A stretch of DNA of 64,000 nucleotides from Collinsella sp. AF33-16 (GTDB lineage: Bacteria; Actinomycetota; Coriobacteriia; Coriobacteriales; Coriobacteriaceae). Location: NCBI RefSeq assembly GCF_003475325.1, contig NZ_QRQC01000012.1:1-64000 (forward strand). The letters run 5' to 3'. The first letter of the stretch is position 1; each line of letters starts with the position of its first letter. A model generated the notes under the pieces. The model searched no databases. It had not been told where the DNA came from and was given only the letters and a program-made list of their open reading frames with translations. This document shows, one piece after another, positions 55,243 to 63,896 of this stretch. A program made the translations under genes and the position numbers.

Positions 55243-55773
55243 CTAGTCTACCGTCACCAGGCTAAAGAGCTCCACATCGTCATCAGACGGCGTGAGCTTC
55301 TCGCGCGGGTTGAGAAACGCAAGCTCAAGTATACAACCGTAACCGATAAGCTTTGCGCCCATATCTCGCACCAGTTTACCTGTTGCCTCGACGGTTCCGC
55401 CCGTCGCGACCAAGTCGTCCAGAATCAACACGGTATCTTTAGAGCTGATAGCGTCGGCATGGATCTCAACTGAATCGGTGCCGTACTCGAGCTCGTAGCT
55501 CTGGCTTACGGTCTCGCGCGGCAGCTTGCCCGGTTTACGTGCGGGAACAAAGCCGGCGCCAAGGGCTACAGCCACCGGTACGCCAACCATAAAGCCGCGA
55601 GCCTCGGGACCCACGACCTTGGTGATTCCCATGTCGGCAAAGTGCTCGGCGAGGGTATCGGTCATGGCTTTGAGCGCCTCGGGATTGCCAAAGAGCGGCG
55701 TGATGTCTTTAAAGAAGACTCCGGGCTCGGGATAGTCGGGGATGTCGACGATATGAGATTCGAAGTCGTACAT
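55243..55773 (-). CDS. apt: adenine phosphoribosyltransferase
   Basis: 176 residues. The N-terminal IVDIPDYPEPGVFFKDITPLF and the PRPP loop VLILDDLVATGGTVEA are diagnostic. It salvages adenine to AMP. ATG 55773 follows GAAAGG; the ATG at 55788 would add five residues. It lies between the MerR gene upstream and the NlpC/P60 gene downstream on the same strand. Confidence 0.95.
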   Translation of the reverse strand: MYDFESHIVDIPDYPEPGVFFKDITPLFGNPEALKAMTDTLAEHFADMGITKVVGPEARGFMVGVPVAVALGAGFVPARKPGKLPRETVSQSYELEYGTDSVEIHADAISSKDTVLILDDLVATGGTVEATGKLVRDMGAKLIGYGCILELAFLNPREKLTPSDDDVELFSLVTVD

Positions 55774-55813
55774 TGCATGACCTTTCAATGGGTTGCCGAA
55801 ATATCAGCAGCGG

Positions 55814-56692
55814 TTATTTGCCCGCGGTGACGGTGCCGGATTGCGAAGGGGCGACGACCTTGAGCGGCTTTACGAGAGAATCCTCGTGCGAAGCCGGCGC
55901 GGCAGTTTCTTCGTTTTTGGCCTTGGTGGACTCGGAGCGAGCGATTTCCTCATCGAGTGCATCGATGTCGGCGTCCTCGACCACGGCGTTGAGCGACTCA
56001 AAAACGCGGTTCTTGAGCAGCGCAGTGTGCACACCCTCGGTCAGGTCGTGAAGCTTCTTAAACGCACGCTCGAGCTTGGCGTCGCGCTCGTCATCGGAGG
56101 TATCCATACCGAGCATGCTCACGAGAACCTGCTCAAACATCGAGGACTCGCGGTTGGCGGAAGACACGTACTGACGCAGGTTGCGGGGCTCGATATGGAA
56201 GCGTGACAGCTCGGAGCAGTAGCGGATGATTGGAAAATCGCGACCATCGACGAGCTCGCGATTCTGCGGACTCTTGATGATGCGAATGAGGTCGTTCTCG
56301 GCGAGCGAGCGGATAAACGAAATCTCGACGCCCAGCATATCGGGAATGGTCTCAATGGGATGCAGCTTTTGCTTAGTCTCCTTGGGCTCCGTCTTGAGCG
56401 GAACATCGGACAGCAAGCCCACCTCGTAAGCGAGCGTTGACAGGTCCGTGGCGTTTTCCAAGCGCTGCTTAATCACGTTGAGCGGCATGTAGCGGGTCTT
56501 CTGCAAGTGCAGGATGACCTCCAGGCGATCAACGTCTTCCTTAGAGTACTGACGGTATCCCTTAGGCGTACGATGAGGGGTAATGAGCCCCTCATCTTCT
56601 AGAAATCTAATTTTTGAGTTCGAAAGATCGGGGTATGCGCCTCGAAGAAGGTTGACGACTTGGCCGATACTCAGATAGTTGCGTTCGGCCAT
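55814..56692 (-). CDS. MerR-family regulator, FtsR-like
   Basis: 292 residues. An N-terminal MerR winged helix (YLSIGQVVNLLRGAYPDLSNSKIRFLEDEGLITPHRTPKGYRQYS) with the family's RFLEDEGL motif, then a long C-terminal domain and an Ala/Glu/Ser-rich tail. Adjacent to an FHA-domain gene and a CDP-alcohol transferase, it matches the actinobacterial garA-ftsR neighbourhood, where FtsR activates ftsZ. The target here is inferred. It starts 3 bp after the FHA gene. Confidence 0.82.
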   Translation of the reverse strand: MAERNYLSIGQVVNLLRGAYPDLSNSKIRFLEDEGLITPHRTPKGYRQYSKEDVDRLEVILHLQKTRYMPLNVIKQRLENATDLSTLAYEVGLLSDVPLKTEPKETKQKLHPIETIPDMLGVEISFIRSLAENDLIRIIKSPQNRELVDGRDFPIIRYCSELSRFHIEPRNLRQYVSSANRESSMFEQVLVSMLGMDTSDDERDAKLERAFKKLHDLTEGVHTALLKNRVFESLNAVVEDADIDALDEEIARSESTKAKNEETAAPASHEDSLVKPLKVVAPSQSGTVTAGK

Positions 56693-56695
56693 GCC

Positions 56696-57130
56696 CTACT
56701 CACCGGTTTCGATGCGCTCCGGCGTGCTCTCGTGGTAGATGAGCGTAAACGTACCGATCTGGACGGAAGAACCATCGTGCAGCGGGGCCGCGTTGACAAT
56801 GGCGCCGTCGACCCAGGTGCCATTGAGCGAGCCCAGGTCCTCAATGCGAGCGCCGAGGCCCTCGCGAATAATGCGCGCGTGGCTACGCGAAACGGTCATG
56901 TCATTGAGGAAGATGCCGTTCGCAGGATCGCGGCCGATGGTGGTCACGTCGTCCTCGAGCTCAAAGGCGGCACCAGTCTGCGGACCCTTGACGATGGACA
57001 GAACGGGTGCGGTGATGCGCACGTTGGCCATGAGGTCGGGAACGGTGACGTCGCTTGAAGGCACGCGGAATACGCAGGTAGCGTCAGCAGTCTTATCATT
57101 CTGAGGCATATTGTTAACCATGTTGTCCAT
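56696..57130 (-). CDS. FHA-domain protein, GarA-like
   Basis: 144 residues. The FHA signature is clear in TIGRDPANGIFLNDMTVSRSHARI...IEDLGSLNGTWVDG. An N-terminal segment with DATCVF may correspond to the threonine phosphorylation region of GarA, but no ETTS-type motif is present, so control by Ser/Thr kinases is uncertain. ATG 57130 follows TAGGGG. It is upstream of the MerR gene in one operon. Confidence 0.8.
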   Translation of the reverse strand: MDNMVNNMPQNDKTADATCVFRVPSSDVTVPDLMANVRITAPVLSIVKGPQTGAAFELEDDVTTIGRDPANGIFLNDMTVSRSHARIIREGLGARIEDLGSLNGTWVDGAIVNAAPLHDGSSVQIGTFTLIYHESTPERIETGE

Positions 57131-57196
57131 GACAACCCCTAACTTATCGCGGACGTGCCGCAAATAATGAACCGTACGTAATCATACCCCAACGAA

Positions 57197-57901
57197 TCAG
57201 TCTTCGATTTCAGGGTTCAGAAAGTCGATGTCCTCGTCCTCGGGATGCGCGAGAGCCTGTTTAATGGCCACTCCGCCCTTAATAGAATAGATGACAGCCG
57301 TGAGCATGGAGAAGATCACGCCGCCGTACACAAAGAAGATGCCGAGGGGCACCGAGCTTCCGTTGAGGCCCGGGAAGGCCGTAAGGGTTGAAGGTAAAAG
57401 ATGCAGGCCGTCAATAACGGGGAACCCGAGCAGCATGAGCGAGAAGCCGGTCATGAGCAGTGCAGTGGCAATCTTTCCGGGAAAGACGACATCGATGGGG
57501 CGACGGTGATAATGACGAACGATAAGCGTGCCGATGCCCAGATAGATGTCGCGGCCAATAATGAGCACGCAGACCCAGATGGGCAGCTCTCCGCGGACCA
57601 CCAGCCCAAGTACGCCGGTGAACAGCAGCGCACGGTCGCAGATGGGATCCATGACCTTGCCGAGCCACGAGACCGTCTTGGTCATGCGGGCGATCTGACC
57701 GTCCATCCAGTCGGTAGAGGCGGCAACGGCGTAGATAACGATGGCGATGACGCGGTTGTTATCCGTCACAAACAGGTACAGAAATACCAGGGTGAGGATC
57801 AGGCGCGTAAAGGTGATGAAATTGGAGATCGTAAAGATCTTATTCGACGGGTAATCGGAAGTGCCGATAAGCTCCTTTTTGATCTTCTTTTTGATGCCCA
57901 C
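57197..57901 (-). CDS. CDP-alcohol phosphatidyltransferase (second pgsA-like enzyme)
   Basis: 234 residues with several membrane helices. The motif DWMDGQIARMTKTVSWLGKV followed by MDPICD fits Asp-Gly-x2-Ala-Arg-x8-Gly-x3-Asp-x3-Asp. The first ~30 residues are basic (GIKKKIKKELIG). GTG 57901 is chosen for GGGGAGTCCT immediately before it. It differs clearly from pgsA at 36366, so it may make another phospholipid (cardiolipin or a phosphatidylglycerol variant). It begins the pgsA-FHA-MerR-apt run. Confidence 0.82.
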   Translation of the reverse strand: MGIKKKIKKELIGTSDYPSNKIFTISNFITFTRLILTLVFLYLFVTDNNRVIAIVIYAVAASTDWMDGQIARMTKTVSWLGKVMDPICDRALLFTGVLGLVVRGELPIWVCVLIIGRDIYLGIGTLIVRHYHRRPIDVVFPGKIATALLMTGFSLMLLGFPVIDGLHLLPSTLTAFPGLNGSSVPLGIFFVYGGVIFSMLTAVIYSIKGGVAIKQALAHPEDEDIDFLNPEIED

Positions 57902-58297
57902 AGGACTCCCCCGCTGGTTAACGACAAAACTTTCGATACTATACCCGTTCCGGCGATGTCTATCCAGCGTAAGCATAGAGAGTCCAGACATGAGGAAGGC
58001 GCTTTTGGGCGGCGGTGGATTTCACATTCGTGTTCATCAGCCTCCAAACATGCCGAAAAATGTCGGTTTTGGAGGGTGATGTACACGTTTTGATTCGGTG
58101 ATGACATCGATCGGGAAAGTTGTTGCCTTAAGCAAATTAATCATGATGTGCGGGTCGAGAAGGGTTGGCGCCAAAAGAGCCCAACGGCCGTTACGGCTTC
58201 GTTAGAAACGCGCCCCACCATGGATGGTGAACCCGAAAGGTAAGGCGCGCGGGCACGGTGACTCGGCCCGCGCTCCCGGAAGAGAAAGGATAAACCC
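57902..58297. other. intergenic boundary before the GC-rich module
   Basis: 396 bp without a gene. CCTCCAAA (58041-58048) pairs with TTTGGAGG (58068-58075), enclosing CCGA/TCGG. Composition shifts to markedly GC-rich from about 58200. The region should contain the promoters of the transferase (minus) and the ABC operon (plus); none was resolved. Confidence 0.4.
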
Positions 58298-59026
58298 ATG
58301 GGTTACATGCTCGAGACGCGTGGGCTCACCAAGCGCTTCGGCCGCGGCGACCAGGCGCAGGACGCCGTGGCCGATGTGAGCCTTCATATCCGCGAGGGCG
58401 AGGTGTACGGGCTGCTCGGTCCCAACGGCGCCGGCAAGTCGACAACGCTCAAGATGATCTGCGGGATGCTGCGGCCGACGGCCGGGGAGATCCTCTTTGC
58501 CGGGCACGCCTGGCGCCGCGAGGACCTCTACGCAATCGGCAGCCTCATCGAGGAGGCGCCGCTCTACCCCAACCTCACCGCGCGCGAGAACCTGCGCGTG
58601 CGCACCACGCTGCTGGGCCTTCCCGAGAGCCGCATAGATGAGGTGCTCGCCGCCGTGGACCTCGCGGACACCGGGAAGAAGCGCGCCGGGCGCTTCTCGA
58701 TGGGCATGCGGCAGCGCCTGGGGCTCGCGCTGGCGCTGATTGCCCGGCCACGCCTGCTCGTGCTCGACGAGCCCACCAACGGCCTCGACCCCATCGGCAT
58801 CGAGGAGCTGCGCGACCAGATCCGCGGCTTCGCGGCGGCGGGTACGACGGTGATCGTCTCGAGCCACATCCTCTCCGAGGTGCAGCAGATGGCGGACACC
58901 ATCGGCATCATCTGCGGGGGGCGCCTCGCCTACGAGGATGCGCTTCGTCCCGGGCAGGACCTCGAGGAACTCTTCATGAGCTTCTGCCGGGAAGGGCGAC
59001 GAGCGTGCGGGGAGGTGGCGGCATGA
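58298..59026 (+). CDS. ABC transporter ATP-binding protein, lantibiotic-immunity type
   Basis: 242 residues. Walker A GPNGAGKST, a signature loop RFSMGMRQRLGLALAL and Walker B LLVLDEPTNGLDPIGIEELR. The DEPTNGLDPIGIEELR wording is typical of the BcrA/NisF-like ATPases that expel bacitracin or lantibiotics. ATG 58298 follows AAAGGA. Codon use is much richer in GCG/CTC/GGC than upstream genes. It overlaps the first permease by 4 nt (ATGA). Confidence 0.88.
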   Translation: MGYMLETRGLTKRFGRGDQAQDAVADVSLHIREGEVYGLLGPNGAGKSTTLKMICGMLRPTAGEILFAGHAWRREDLYAIGSLIEEAPLYPNLTARENLRVRTTLLGLPESRIDEVLAAVDLADTGKKRAGRFSMGMRQRLGLALALIARPRLLVLDEPTNGLDPIGIEELRDQIRGFAAAGTTVIVSSHILSEVQQMADTIGIICGGRLAYEDALRPGQDLEELFMSFCREGRRACGEVAA

Positions 59027-59793
59027 CGGGCGAGAAAGGCGGCCTGCTCGCGGGCCTGCGCGCCGAGGCCCTGAAGTCGCGCCACGCTGCACCGGTTCGC
59101 CTGGCCGTGCTCATGGCGCTGCCGATGCCGCTGCTCGGCGCGATGCCCTACCGGGGCGTGCAGATCTTCAGCGCGTGGAACTACTGGTACGCGCTATTCC
59201 TGCCCGTGTCTCTCTCGCTCGTGGTGGCGTGCGTCGCGCGGGCGGACGCTCGCACGCGGATGCGGGGGCTTCTGGGCCTGGGCTTCCCGCTCGGGCGCGC
59301 CTGGTGGGCCAAGGCGCTCTGGTGCCTCGCGCTCTGCATGCTCTCGAATCTCGTGGTCTTCGGCATCTACCTCGCGGGATCGGCGTTCTCCTCGCAGGGC
59401 CTCACGGCCGCGGGCACGCTCACGATGCTCCTCTGCGCGCTCGTCAACACGGTGACCGCGGCGTGGATGATCCCCGCAGGGCTCTTTCTCACGGCGCGGC
59501 TCGGCATGCTCGCGGGCATCTTCTGCCCGCTCGTCGCGCAGCTCGTGGGTGGGTTCGCCTGGTCGCTGATGCCGCTGCCGCAGCTTTTTCCGCCGTCGGC
59601 GAGCATGGTCATCCCCACGAGCTTCATCCCCGTGCTGCCGAGCGGCGAGCCACTCGCGGCGGACATGGCGCTCGGCGGGGCGCTCGCGGCGGATGGCATG
59701 CTCACGCTGGCGGGCCTTGCGGCCTGCGCGCTCGCGTTCGCCGCGCTCACGGCGGCGGGCGCGGCCTGGTTTGCGCGCTCCGAGGAGAGGTGA
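59023..59793 (+). CDS. ABC permease, lantibiotic-immunity MutE/EpiE-like
   Basis: 256 residues with six predicted membrane segments, starting LRAEALKSRHAAPVRLAVLMALP. The conserved WNYWYALFLPVSLSLV stretch and 'LKSR' N-terminus fit the MutE/EpiE-type permeases that pair with a second permease. ATG 59023 follows GGGGAGG. It overlaps the ATPase gene by 4 nt and the next permease by 1 nt (TGATG). Confidence 0.82.
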   Translation: MTGEKGGLLAGLRAEALKSRHAAPVRLAVLMALPMPLLGAMPYRGVQIFSAWNYWYALFLPVSLSLVVACVARADARTRMRGLLGLGFPLGRAWWAKALWCLALCMLSNLVVFGIYLAGSAFSSQGLTAAGTLTMLLCALVNTVTAAWMIPAGLFLTARLGMLAGIFCPLVAQLVGGFAWSLMPLPQLFPPSASMVIPTSFIPVLPSGEPLAADMALGGALAADGMLTLAGLAACALAFAALTAAGAAWFARSEER

Positions 59794-60608
59794 TGGCCAT
59801 GACACGACTTTCCGACCCGACGCCGCACATGACTCTCCCGCGGGCCCTGCTCTCCGAGGCCCTGCGCCTGGCGCGCTCCCCGCTCTCGGCGGTGCACCTC
59901 GTCTGCGGCCTGGCAGCCGGTCTTGCCTGCGGCGAGTACTTCTCCGTAGCCCGATGGGACCCGGCGTTGAGCGCGGACGCCTACGTCCAGTTTCTCGGCG
60001 CCCTCATGCCGCTCATGTCCGCCATCGTCTGCGGGCTCGCCGTGGACGAGGAGCGCGCTGCCGGGCGTCTCGCCAACCTCACGGCGGTCCCCTCGCGCTG
60101 GCGCGCCATCGCGGCGAAGCTGTTCGCCCTTGCGGCGCTCGGCGCCGCCGCGCTGGCCGTGGCGCTCGGCGTGTTCGGGGCCGTGCTCGCCGTTGCCGGG
60201 CGCCTGCCGCTCGGGCCCGCTCCGCTTGCGGCCGCATGGGCGGGTATCGTGCTGGGCAGCCTGCCCCTCTACGCGCTGGGGCTCGGCGTGGCCCTGCGCC
60301 TCGGCCGCAACGCCGTCATCGGCGCCGGCGCGGCGGGGATGCTCCTCGCGTTCTTCTCGGTGGGCGGACTTGCGCACGGTCTCATGACCGGCGAGCTCAC
60401 CGGTGCCCTGGCGACGCCCCTGAGCTGGGTGCCGCTCGCCTGGCCCGCGCGCCTGGGGTCGCTCGGGGTTGAGGCCTTCATCGACGCCGTACGCGCGGCG
60501 GGCCCACTCCTCACGACTGCGCTCGCTGGCCTCGTGCTCACCCTGGCAGCCGACGCCGTCCTTCTCGCCTGGTTCTGCCGCTTCGAGGACGGGAGGGCAG
60601 ATGCGTAG
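59793..60608 (+). CDS. ABC permease, lantibiotic-immunity MutG-like
   Basis: 271 residues, about six membrane segments. LLSEALRLARSPLSAVHLVCGLAAGLACGEYF and VDEERAAGRLANLTAVPSRWRAIAAKL resemble the second permease of immunity transporters. ATG 59793 overlaps the previous stop; ATG 59799 is an alternative with better spacing to GGAGAGG. With the two preceding genes it forms an F-E-G set. Confidence 0.8.
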   Translation: MAMTRLSDPTPHMTLPRALLSEALRLARSPLSAVHLVCGLAAGLACGEYFSVARWDPALSADAYVQFLGALMPLMSAIVCGLAVDEERAAGRLANLTAVPSRWRAIAAKLFALAALGAAALAVALGVFGAVLAVAGRLPLGPAPLAAAWAGIVLGSLPLYALGLGVALRLGRNAVIGAGAAGMLLAFFSVGGLAHGLMTGELTGALATPLSWVPLAWPARLGSLGVEAFIDAVRAAGPLLTTALAGLVLTLAADAVLLAWFCRFEDGRADA

Positions 60609-61002
60609 GAGGCCGCTCGCCGCCATGCTCGCCCTCCTCTCCGCAGCGCTCCTTCTGGGCGGGAATGCCCTGCTCGACGCCGGCTGGGGGTCGGCGCTGC
60701 GCTCGATCGCAGACCGCGTGCTGCCCAACCCTGAGATCGCCATGTGGGCGCCCGCGCCCGAGCCCGGCAGCCACGCGAGCTCCTACGCCGACGCCACCGG
60801 GGCGGGGACAAACTATGTCTACCTGGTGGACGCGGCGGACGACAGGGGCAATGTCCGAGAGCTCCAGCTCATCTTCTTCGGGCGGGAGTCGGACGGCGAG
60901 GGCTGGCTCGGGATCGAGGCGCGCGGCGGCTCAGGCGTGCGCTACCGCGCGTGCGACGCGGCCCAGGCACCCGCGGCTGCGCGCAGGGCTCTGGACCGCT
61001 GA
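60601..61002 (+). CDS. YxeA-like (DUF1093) secreted or anchored protein
   Basis: 133 residues. An N-terminal hydrophobic segment (LAAMLALLSAALLLGGNALL) is probably a signal anchor. NYVYLVDAADDRGNVRELQLIFFGRESDGEGWLGIEARGGSGV resembles the YxeA family, which often accompanies lantibiotic-type ABC transporters; the assignment is by pattern and moderate. ATG 60601 overlaps the preceding permease by 8 nt. Confidence 0.6.
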   Translation: MRRRPLAAMLALLSAALLLGGNALLDAGWGSALRSIADRVLPNPEIAMWAPAPEPGSHASSYADATGAGTNYVYLVDAADDRGNVRELQLIFFGRESDGEGWLGIEARGGSGVRYRACDAAQAPAAARRALDR

Positions 61003-61046
61003 GTGCGGCGCTAGTACAATTCCGACGAGAGTTTCAGGAGGTCAAC

Positions 61047-61709
61047 ATGGCGAGGATACTGGCAGTGGATGATGAACGGGCGATCCTCGACGCGCTCGCG
61101 CGCGTCCTCGGCCGCGACGGCCATGAGGTCGTCAGGGCGGCGGACCCGACGGCGGTCCCGGGGATGGACCTCTCGCGCTTCGACCTCGTGCTCTGCGACG
61201 TTATGATGCCGGGGCTTGACGGCTTTGAGCTTGTGCGGCAGATCCGCCCGGACTTCGACGGGCCCATCGTCTTCCTGACCGCGCGCGTGGCCGAGGAGGA
61301 TGCCGTGGCCGCCTACGGCCTGGGCGCCGACGACTACGTCCGCAAGCCCTTCGGGGCCGCGGAACTGCGCGCCAAGGTCGCGGCCCATCTACGCCGTGAG
61401 CGCCGGCCGCGCTCGCACGCCCTCTCCTTCGGGGAGGTGCGGATCGACCTCGGGGCGCGCGACCTCGCCGTGGGTGGCGAGGCCGCGCCGCTCACGCCCA
61501 CCGAGTACGCCATCTGCGAGTACCTCGCTCGTTACCCCGGGCAGGTCATGAGCCGCGCGCAGATACGCGAGGCGGTGCTCGGCTGGGAGAGCGACGCCGA
61601 CGATGCGGCCATATCCATGCAGGTCAGCCGCGCCCGGAGGAAACTCTCCGAGGCCGGCGCCGATCCGATCGCGACCGTCTGGGGGATGGGGTACAAGTGG
61701 CAGCTCTGA
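61047..61709 (+). CDS. OmpR-family response regulator
   Basis: 220 residues. A receiver domain with phosphoacceptor Asp51 (LVLCDVMMPGLDGF) and the conserved Lys near 102 (VRKPFG), then a winged-helix DNA-binding domain (LTPTEYAICEYLARYPGQVMSRAQIREAVLG). It probably controls the ABC operon with the kinase that follows, as NisR/SpaR-type regulators do. ATG 61047 follows CAGGAGG. It overlaps the kinase gene by 13 nt. Confidence 0.9.
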   Translation: MARILAVDDERAILDALARVLGRDGHEVVRAADPTAVPGMDLSRFDLVLCDVMMPGLDGFELVRQIRPDFDGPIVFLTARVAEEDAVAAYGLGADDYVRKPFGAAELRAKVAAHLRRERRPRSHALSFGEVRIDLGARDLAVGGEAAPLTPTEYAICEYLARYPGQVMSRAQIREAVLGWESDADDAAISMQVSRARRKLSEAGADPIATVWGMGYKWQL

Positions 61710-63133
61710 GGATCGGGGCGCGAGGTCGCGGGGGCATGCCGCTCTCCTTCGTCATCGCGCGCTACTTCGCCTACGCGTTCGCGGCGGTCGCCACGGCGTG
61801 GCTTGCCTCGTTCATGGTGCTCTCCGTGGCGATCAATGCGGGCTTTGTCTACGAGGCAAGCTGGGGGCCGGCCAATGCGCGCGATGTCGCGGAGGGCCTG
61901 GCACGCGACAGCGTCTGCGGGCAGCAGGACGTGCCGACGGCCTACCGCTACCTCATCCTGAACAAGGACGGAAACGTGATGATGACAGACCTCGAGGGTA
62001 CGCGGCTCGAGGATGCGACGGAAATGGCCAGTACGGCACTCGCCGCGGATCCGGGCACAGTGGAGATCGAGGGCGGGGGCTCGGGCCTCACCTACGCTGC
62101 GTTCCCGCTCAAGGGCGGCGGGGCCTGCGCACTCGTCAGCGAGTACCTGCCGCAGTGGGTCTCGCGCGATCTCGCCAGCCTGCTTCCCAACCCGCAGAAC
62201 CTCATGCTCGTCGGCGCCGCTGTGGGAAGCGCGCTCGCGCTCGCGCTCGTGGCGCGCCGTGCGAGCCGCGTGATCTCGCGCAAGATGGCGCCGCTCGCGG
62301 AGGCGGCGGGGCGCGTCGGCGCGGGGGAGCTCGACTTCGCGGTCGGCAGCACCAACGTGCGTGAGGTGAACGACGTCCTCGCCGCGATGGACGCCATGCG
62401 GGCCTCCCTCGCCGAGTCGCTCGAGGCCCGCTGGGCCGCGGAGCGGGGACAGCGTGAGCAGATGGCGTCGCTCGCCCACGACCTCAAGACGCCGCTCACC
62501 GTGCTGCGCGCCAACGCCGACTTCGTGGCGGAGGAGCTGGAAGACGAGAAAGACGCCGACCTCGCGGCCGCCGCGCGCGACATAGCCGGCGGTGTCGAAA
62601 GGCTCGACGGCTACGTGCGCCTGCTCATCGAGGCCTCGCGCGGGTCCGGCGGGGCGGAGAGGGCCCCCAAGCGGCCGGCCGAGCTCTGCGAACAGGTCCT
62701 CGCCGAGGCTGCCCAGATCGCCCGGGCGCGAGGCGTGACGCTCGACGCGGCCACGGGCCCCGCTGTCGCGGGCGCGCCCGAGGCCCCGCTCGACCGAACC
62801 GCCCTGGCGCGAGCCGCCGCGAACCTCGTGGCCAACGCCGCCGAGCACGCGCGTTCGCGCGTGGCGGTCTCCTGCGACGTCGCGGGCGGACACCTCGTCA
62901 TCGAGGTGGCCGACGACGGACCGGGCTTTTCTCCCGCCGCCCTCGAACGCGGCTGCGAGCGCCTCTTCACAGACGACTCGTCCCGCTCCTCGCGCGACGG
63001 AGGCCGCCACTACGGGCTCGGCCTCCACGTCGCCTCCGAGGCCGCGAGCGCCCACGGGGGCTCCGTCTCGCTCGCCAACAGCCCCTCGGGCGGCGCGGTG
63101 GTCACCATCGCGGTCCCCCTGTGCGGGATCTGA
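61697..63133 (+). CDS. sensor histidine kinase
   Basis: 478 residues. Two membrane helices (~25-50 and ~168-187) bracket a ~115-residue external sensor; a HAMP-like region follows, then HisKA with His261 (HDLKTPL) and HATPase_c with DDGPGFSP and GLGLHVASEAASAHGG. GTG 61697 lies within the regulator's last codons; ATG 61736 (MPLSFVIARYF) is an alternative start. It likely senses an antimicrobial peptide or envelope stress and controls the upstream transporter. Confidence 0.88.
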   Translation: MAALRIGARGRGGMPLSFVIARYFAYAFAAVATAWLASFMVLSVAINAGFVYEASWGPANARDVAEGLARDSVCGQQDVPTAYRYLILNKDGNVMMTDLEGTRLEDATEMASTALAADPGTVEIEGGGSGLTYAAFPLKGGGACALVSEYLPQWVSRDLASLLPNPQNLMLVGAAVGSALALALVARRASRVISRKMAPLAEAAGRVGAGELDFAVGSTNVREVNDVLAAMDAMRASLAESLEARWAAERGQREQMASLAHDLKTPLTVLRANADFVAEELEDEKDADLAAAARDIAGGVERLDGYVRLLIEASRGSGGAERAPKRPAELCEQVLAEAAQIARARGVTLDAATGPAVAGAPEAPLDRTALARAAANLVANAAEHARSRVAVSCDVAGGHLVIEVADDGPGFSPAALERGCERLFTDDSSRSSRDGGRHYGLGLHVASEAASAHGGSVSLANSPSGGAVVTIAVPLCGI

Positions 63134-63701
63134 CGACTTCCTCGATGTCTACCTCGACTGCGATATGTCGCTCGTCGAGGCCGCGACGAGATGGTGTTGC
63201 GTCTGCCCCGCTTGGTGCTTCTAGCTCAAATTTGATCTGATGTAAGGCTCGTGCAATCCTGCATGGGCCGTTCTTTTGGCAATTGCTCGACCGATTCGTG
63301 GCTTGAAACACAAATTATCGAGTTAAGGAGACATGGGGTCACACAGCGGCTCTCAGAGCGCCCGCCGCACTCCCCCGCCATTACCCTGCGGCGTCCTCGT
63401 ATAGAGCCCATCCTGCTTGGCGTTTCGTTGCAACAGCCCACTTGTCCACCGATCAAGCGAACTGCTGGAATAAATACAGCGACACGCTTGTCCGTTTCAG
63501 TCGCTATATCTGTGTTAATCGCCGCGATAAATACAGCCCGTACTCGGCTGCATACCAGCTACGCGTATGTAGATTCATATCGCGTTAATAAATCGGCTCA
63601 AGCGTGTGCAAAACGCGCAAGTAGCCGCAAAAGGCGATTATCGCGCAGGTAGATTTTTGGCACCCTGTTGCTTACTGAAAAATAAGCAATTGCTTAAAAC
63701 G
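63134..63701. other. gene-poor region between the kinase and tRNA-Pro
   Basis: 568 bp with no convincing gene. Composition changes back to lower GC. A 12-bp palindrome AAGCAATTGCTT is at 63684-63695. A 23-codon reading frame with an AAGGAG site starts at ATG 63333 (MGSHSGSQSARRTPPP) but matches nothing I know and may be a remnant. Confidence 0.4.
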
Positions 63702-63730
63702 AAAAAGGTCAGGTACTAGGTGCCTGACCT
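63702..63730 (-). terminator. terminator of tRNA-Pro
   Basis: AGGTCAGG (63706-63713) pairs with CCTGACCT (63723-63730); on the minus strand the stem is followed by TTTTT. It starts 10 bp beyond the tRNA 3' end. Confidence 0.85.
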
Positions 63731-63739
63731 GCAAACTTC

Positions 63740-63816
<77 letters not shown>

Positions 63817-63896
63817 AAGCTTTTGTTTGTTGCTCTGCTCTCGCTCGCAACAGGGAGTATATTAACCCGAAACTTTAGACTTGTGCAAGAACTTTT

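Noticed and set aside
54089..55246. Long plus-strand open frame of about 385 codons opposite the NlpC/P60 gene
   Set aside because: It is antisense to a gene with signal peptide, coiled coil and catalytic triad; its own product is low-complexity and unlike any family.
58041..58075. Hairpin CCTCCAAA/TTTGGAGG as a third family of palindromic elements
   Set aside because: The arms are only 8 bp and the loop shares nothing with families A or B; it is treated as an ordinary hairpin.
63333..63404. 23-codon frame with an AAGGAG site, possible bacteriocin precursor
   Set aside because: It lacks a leader/core division, Cys/Ser/Thr pattern or adjacent maturation genes; spacing of the site to ATG is only two bases.
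63251..63652. 133-codon plus-strand frame after the histidine kinase
   Set aside because: Composition and predicted product look random; no good ribosome site and no family resemblance.
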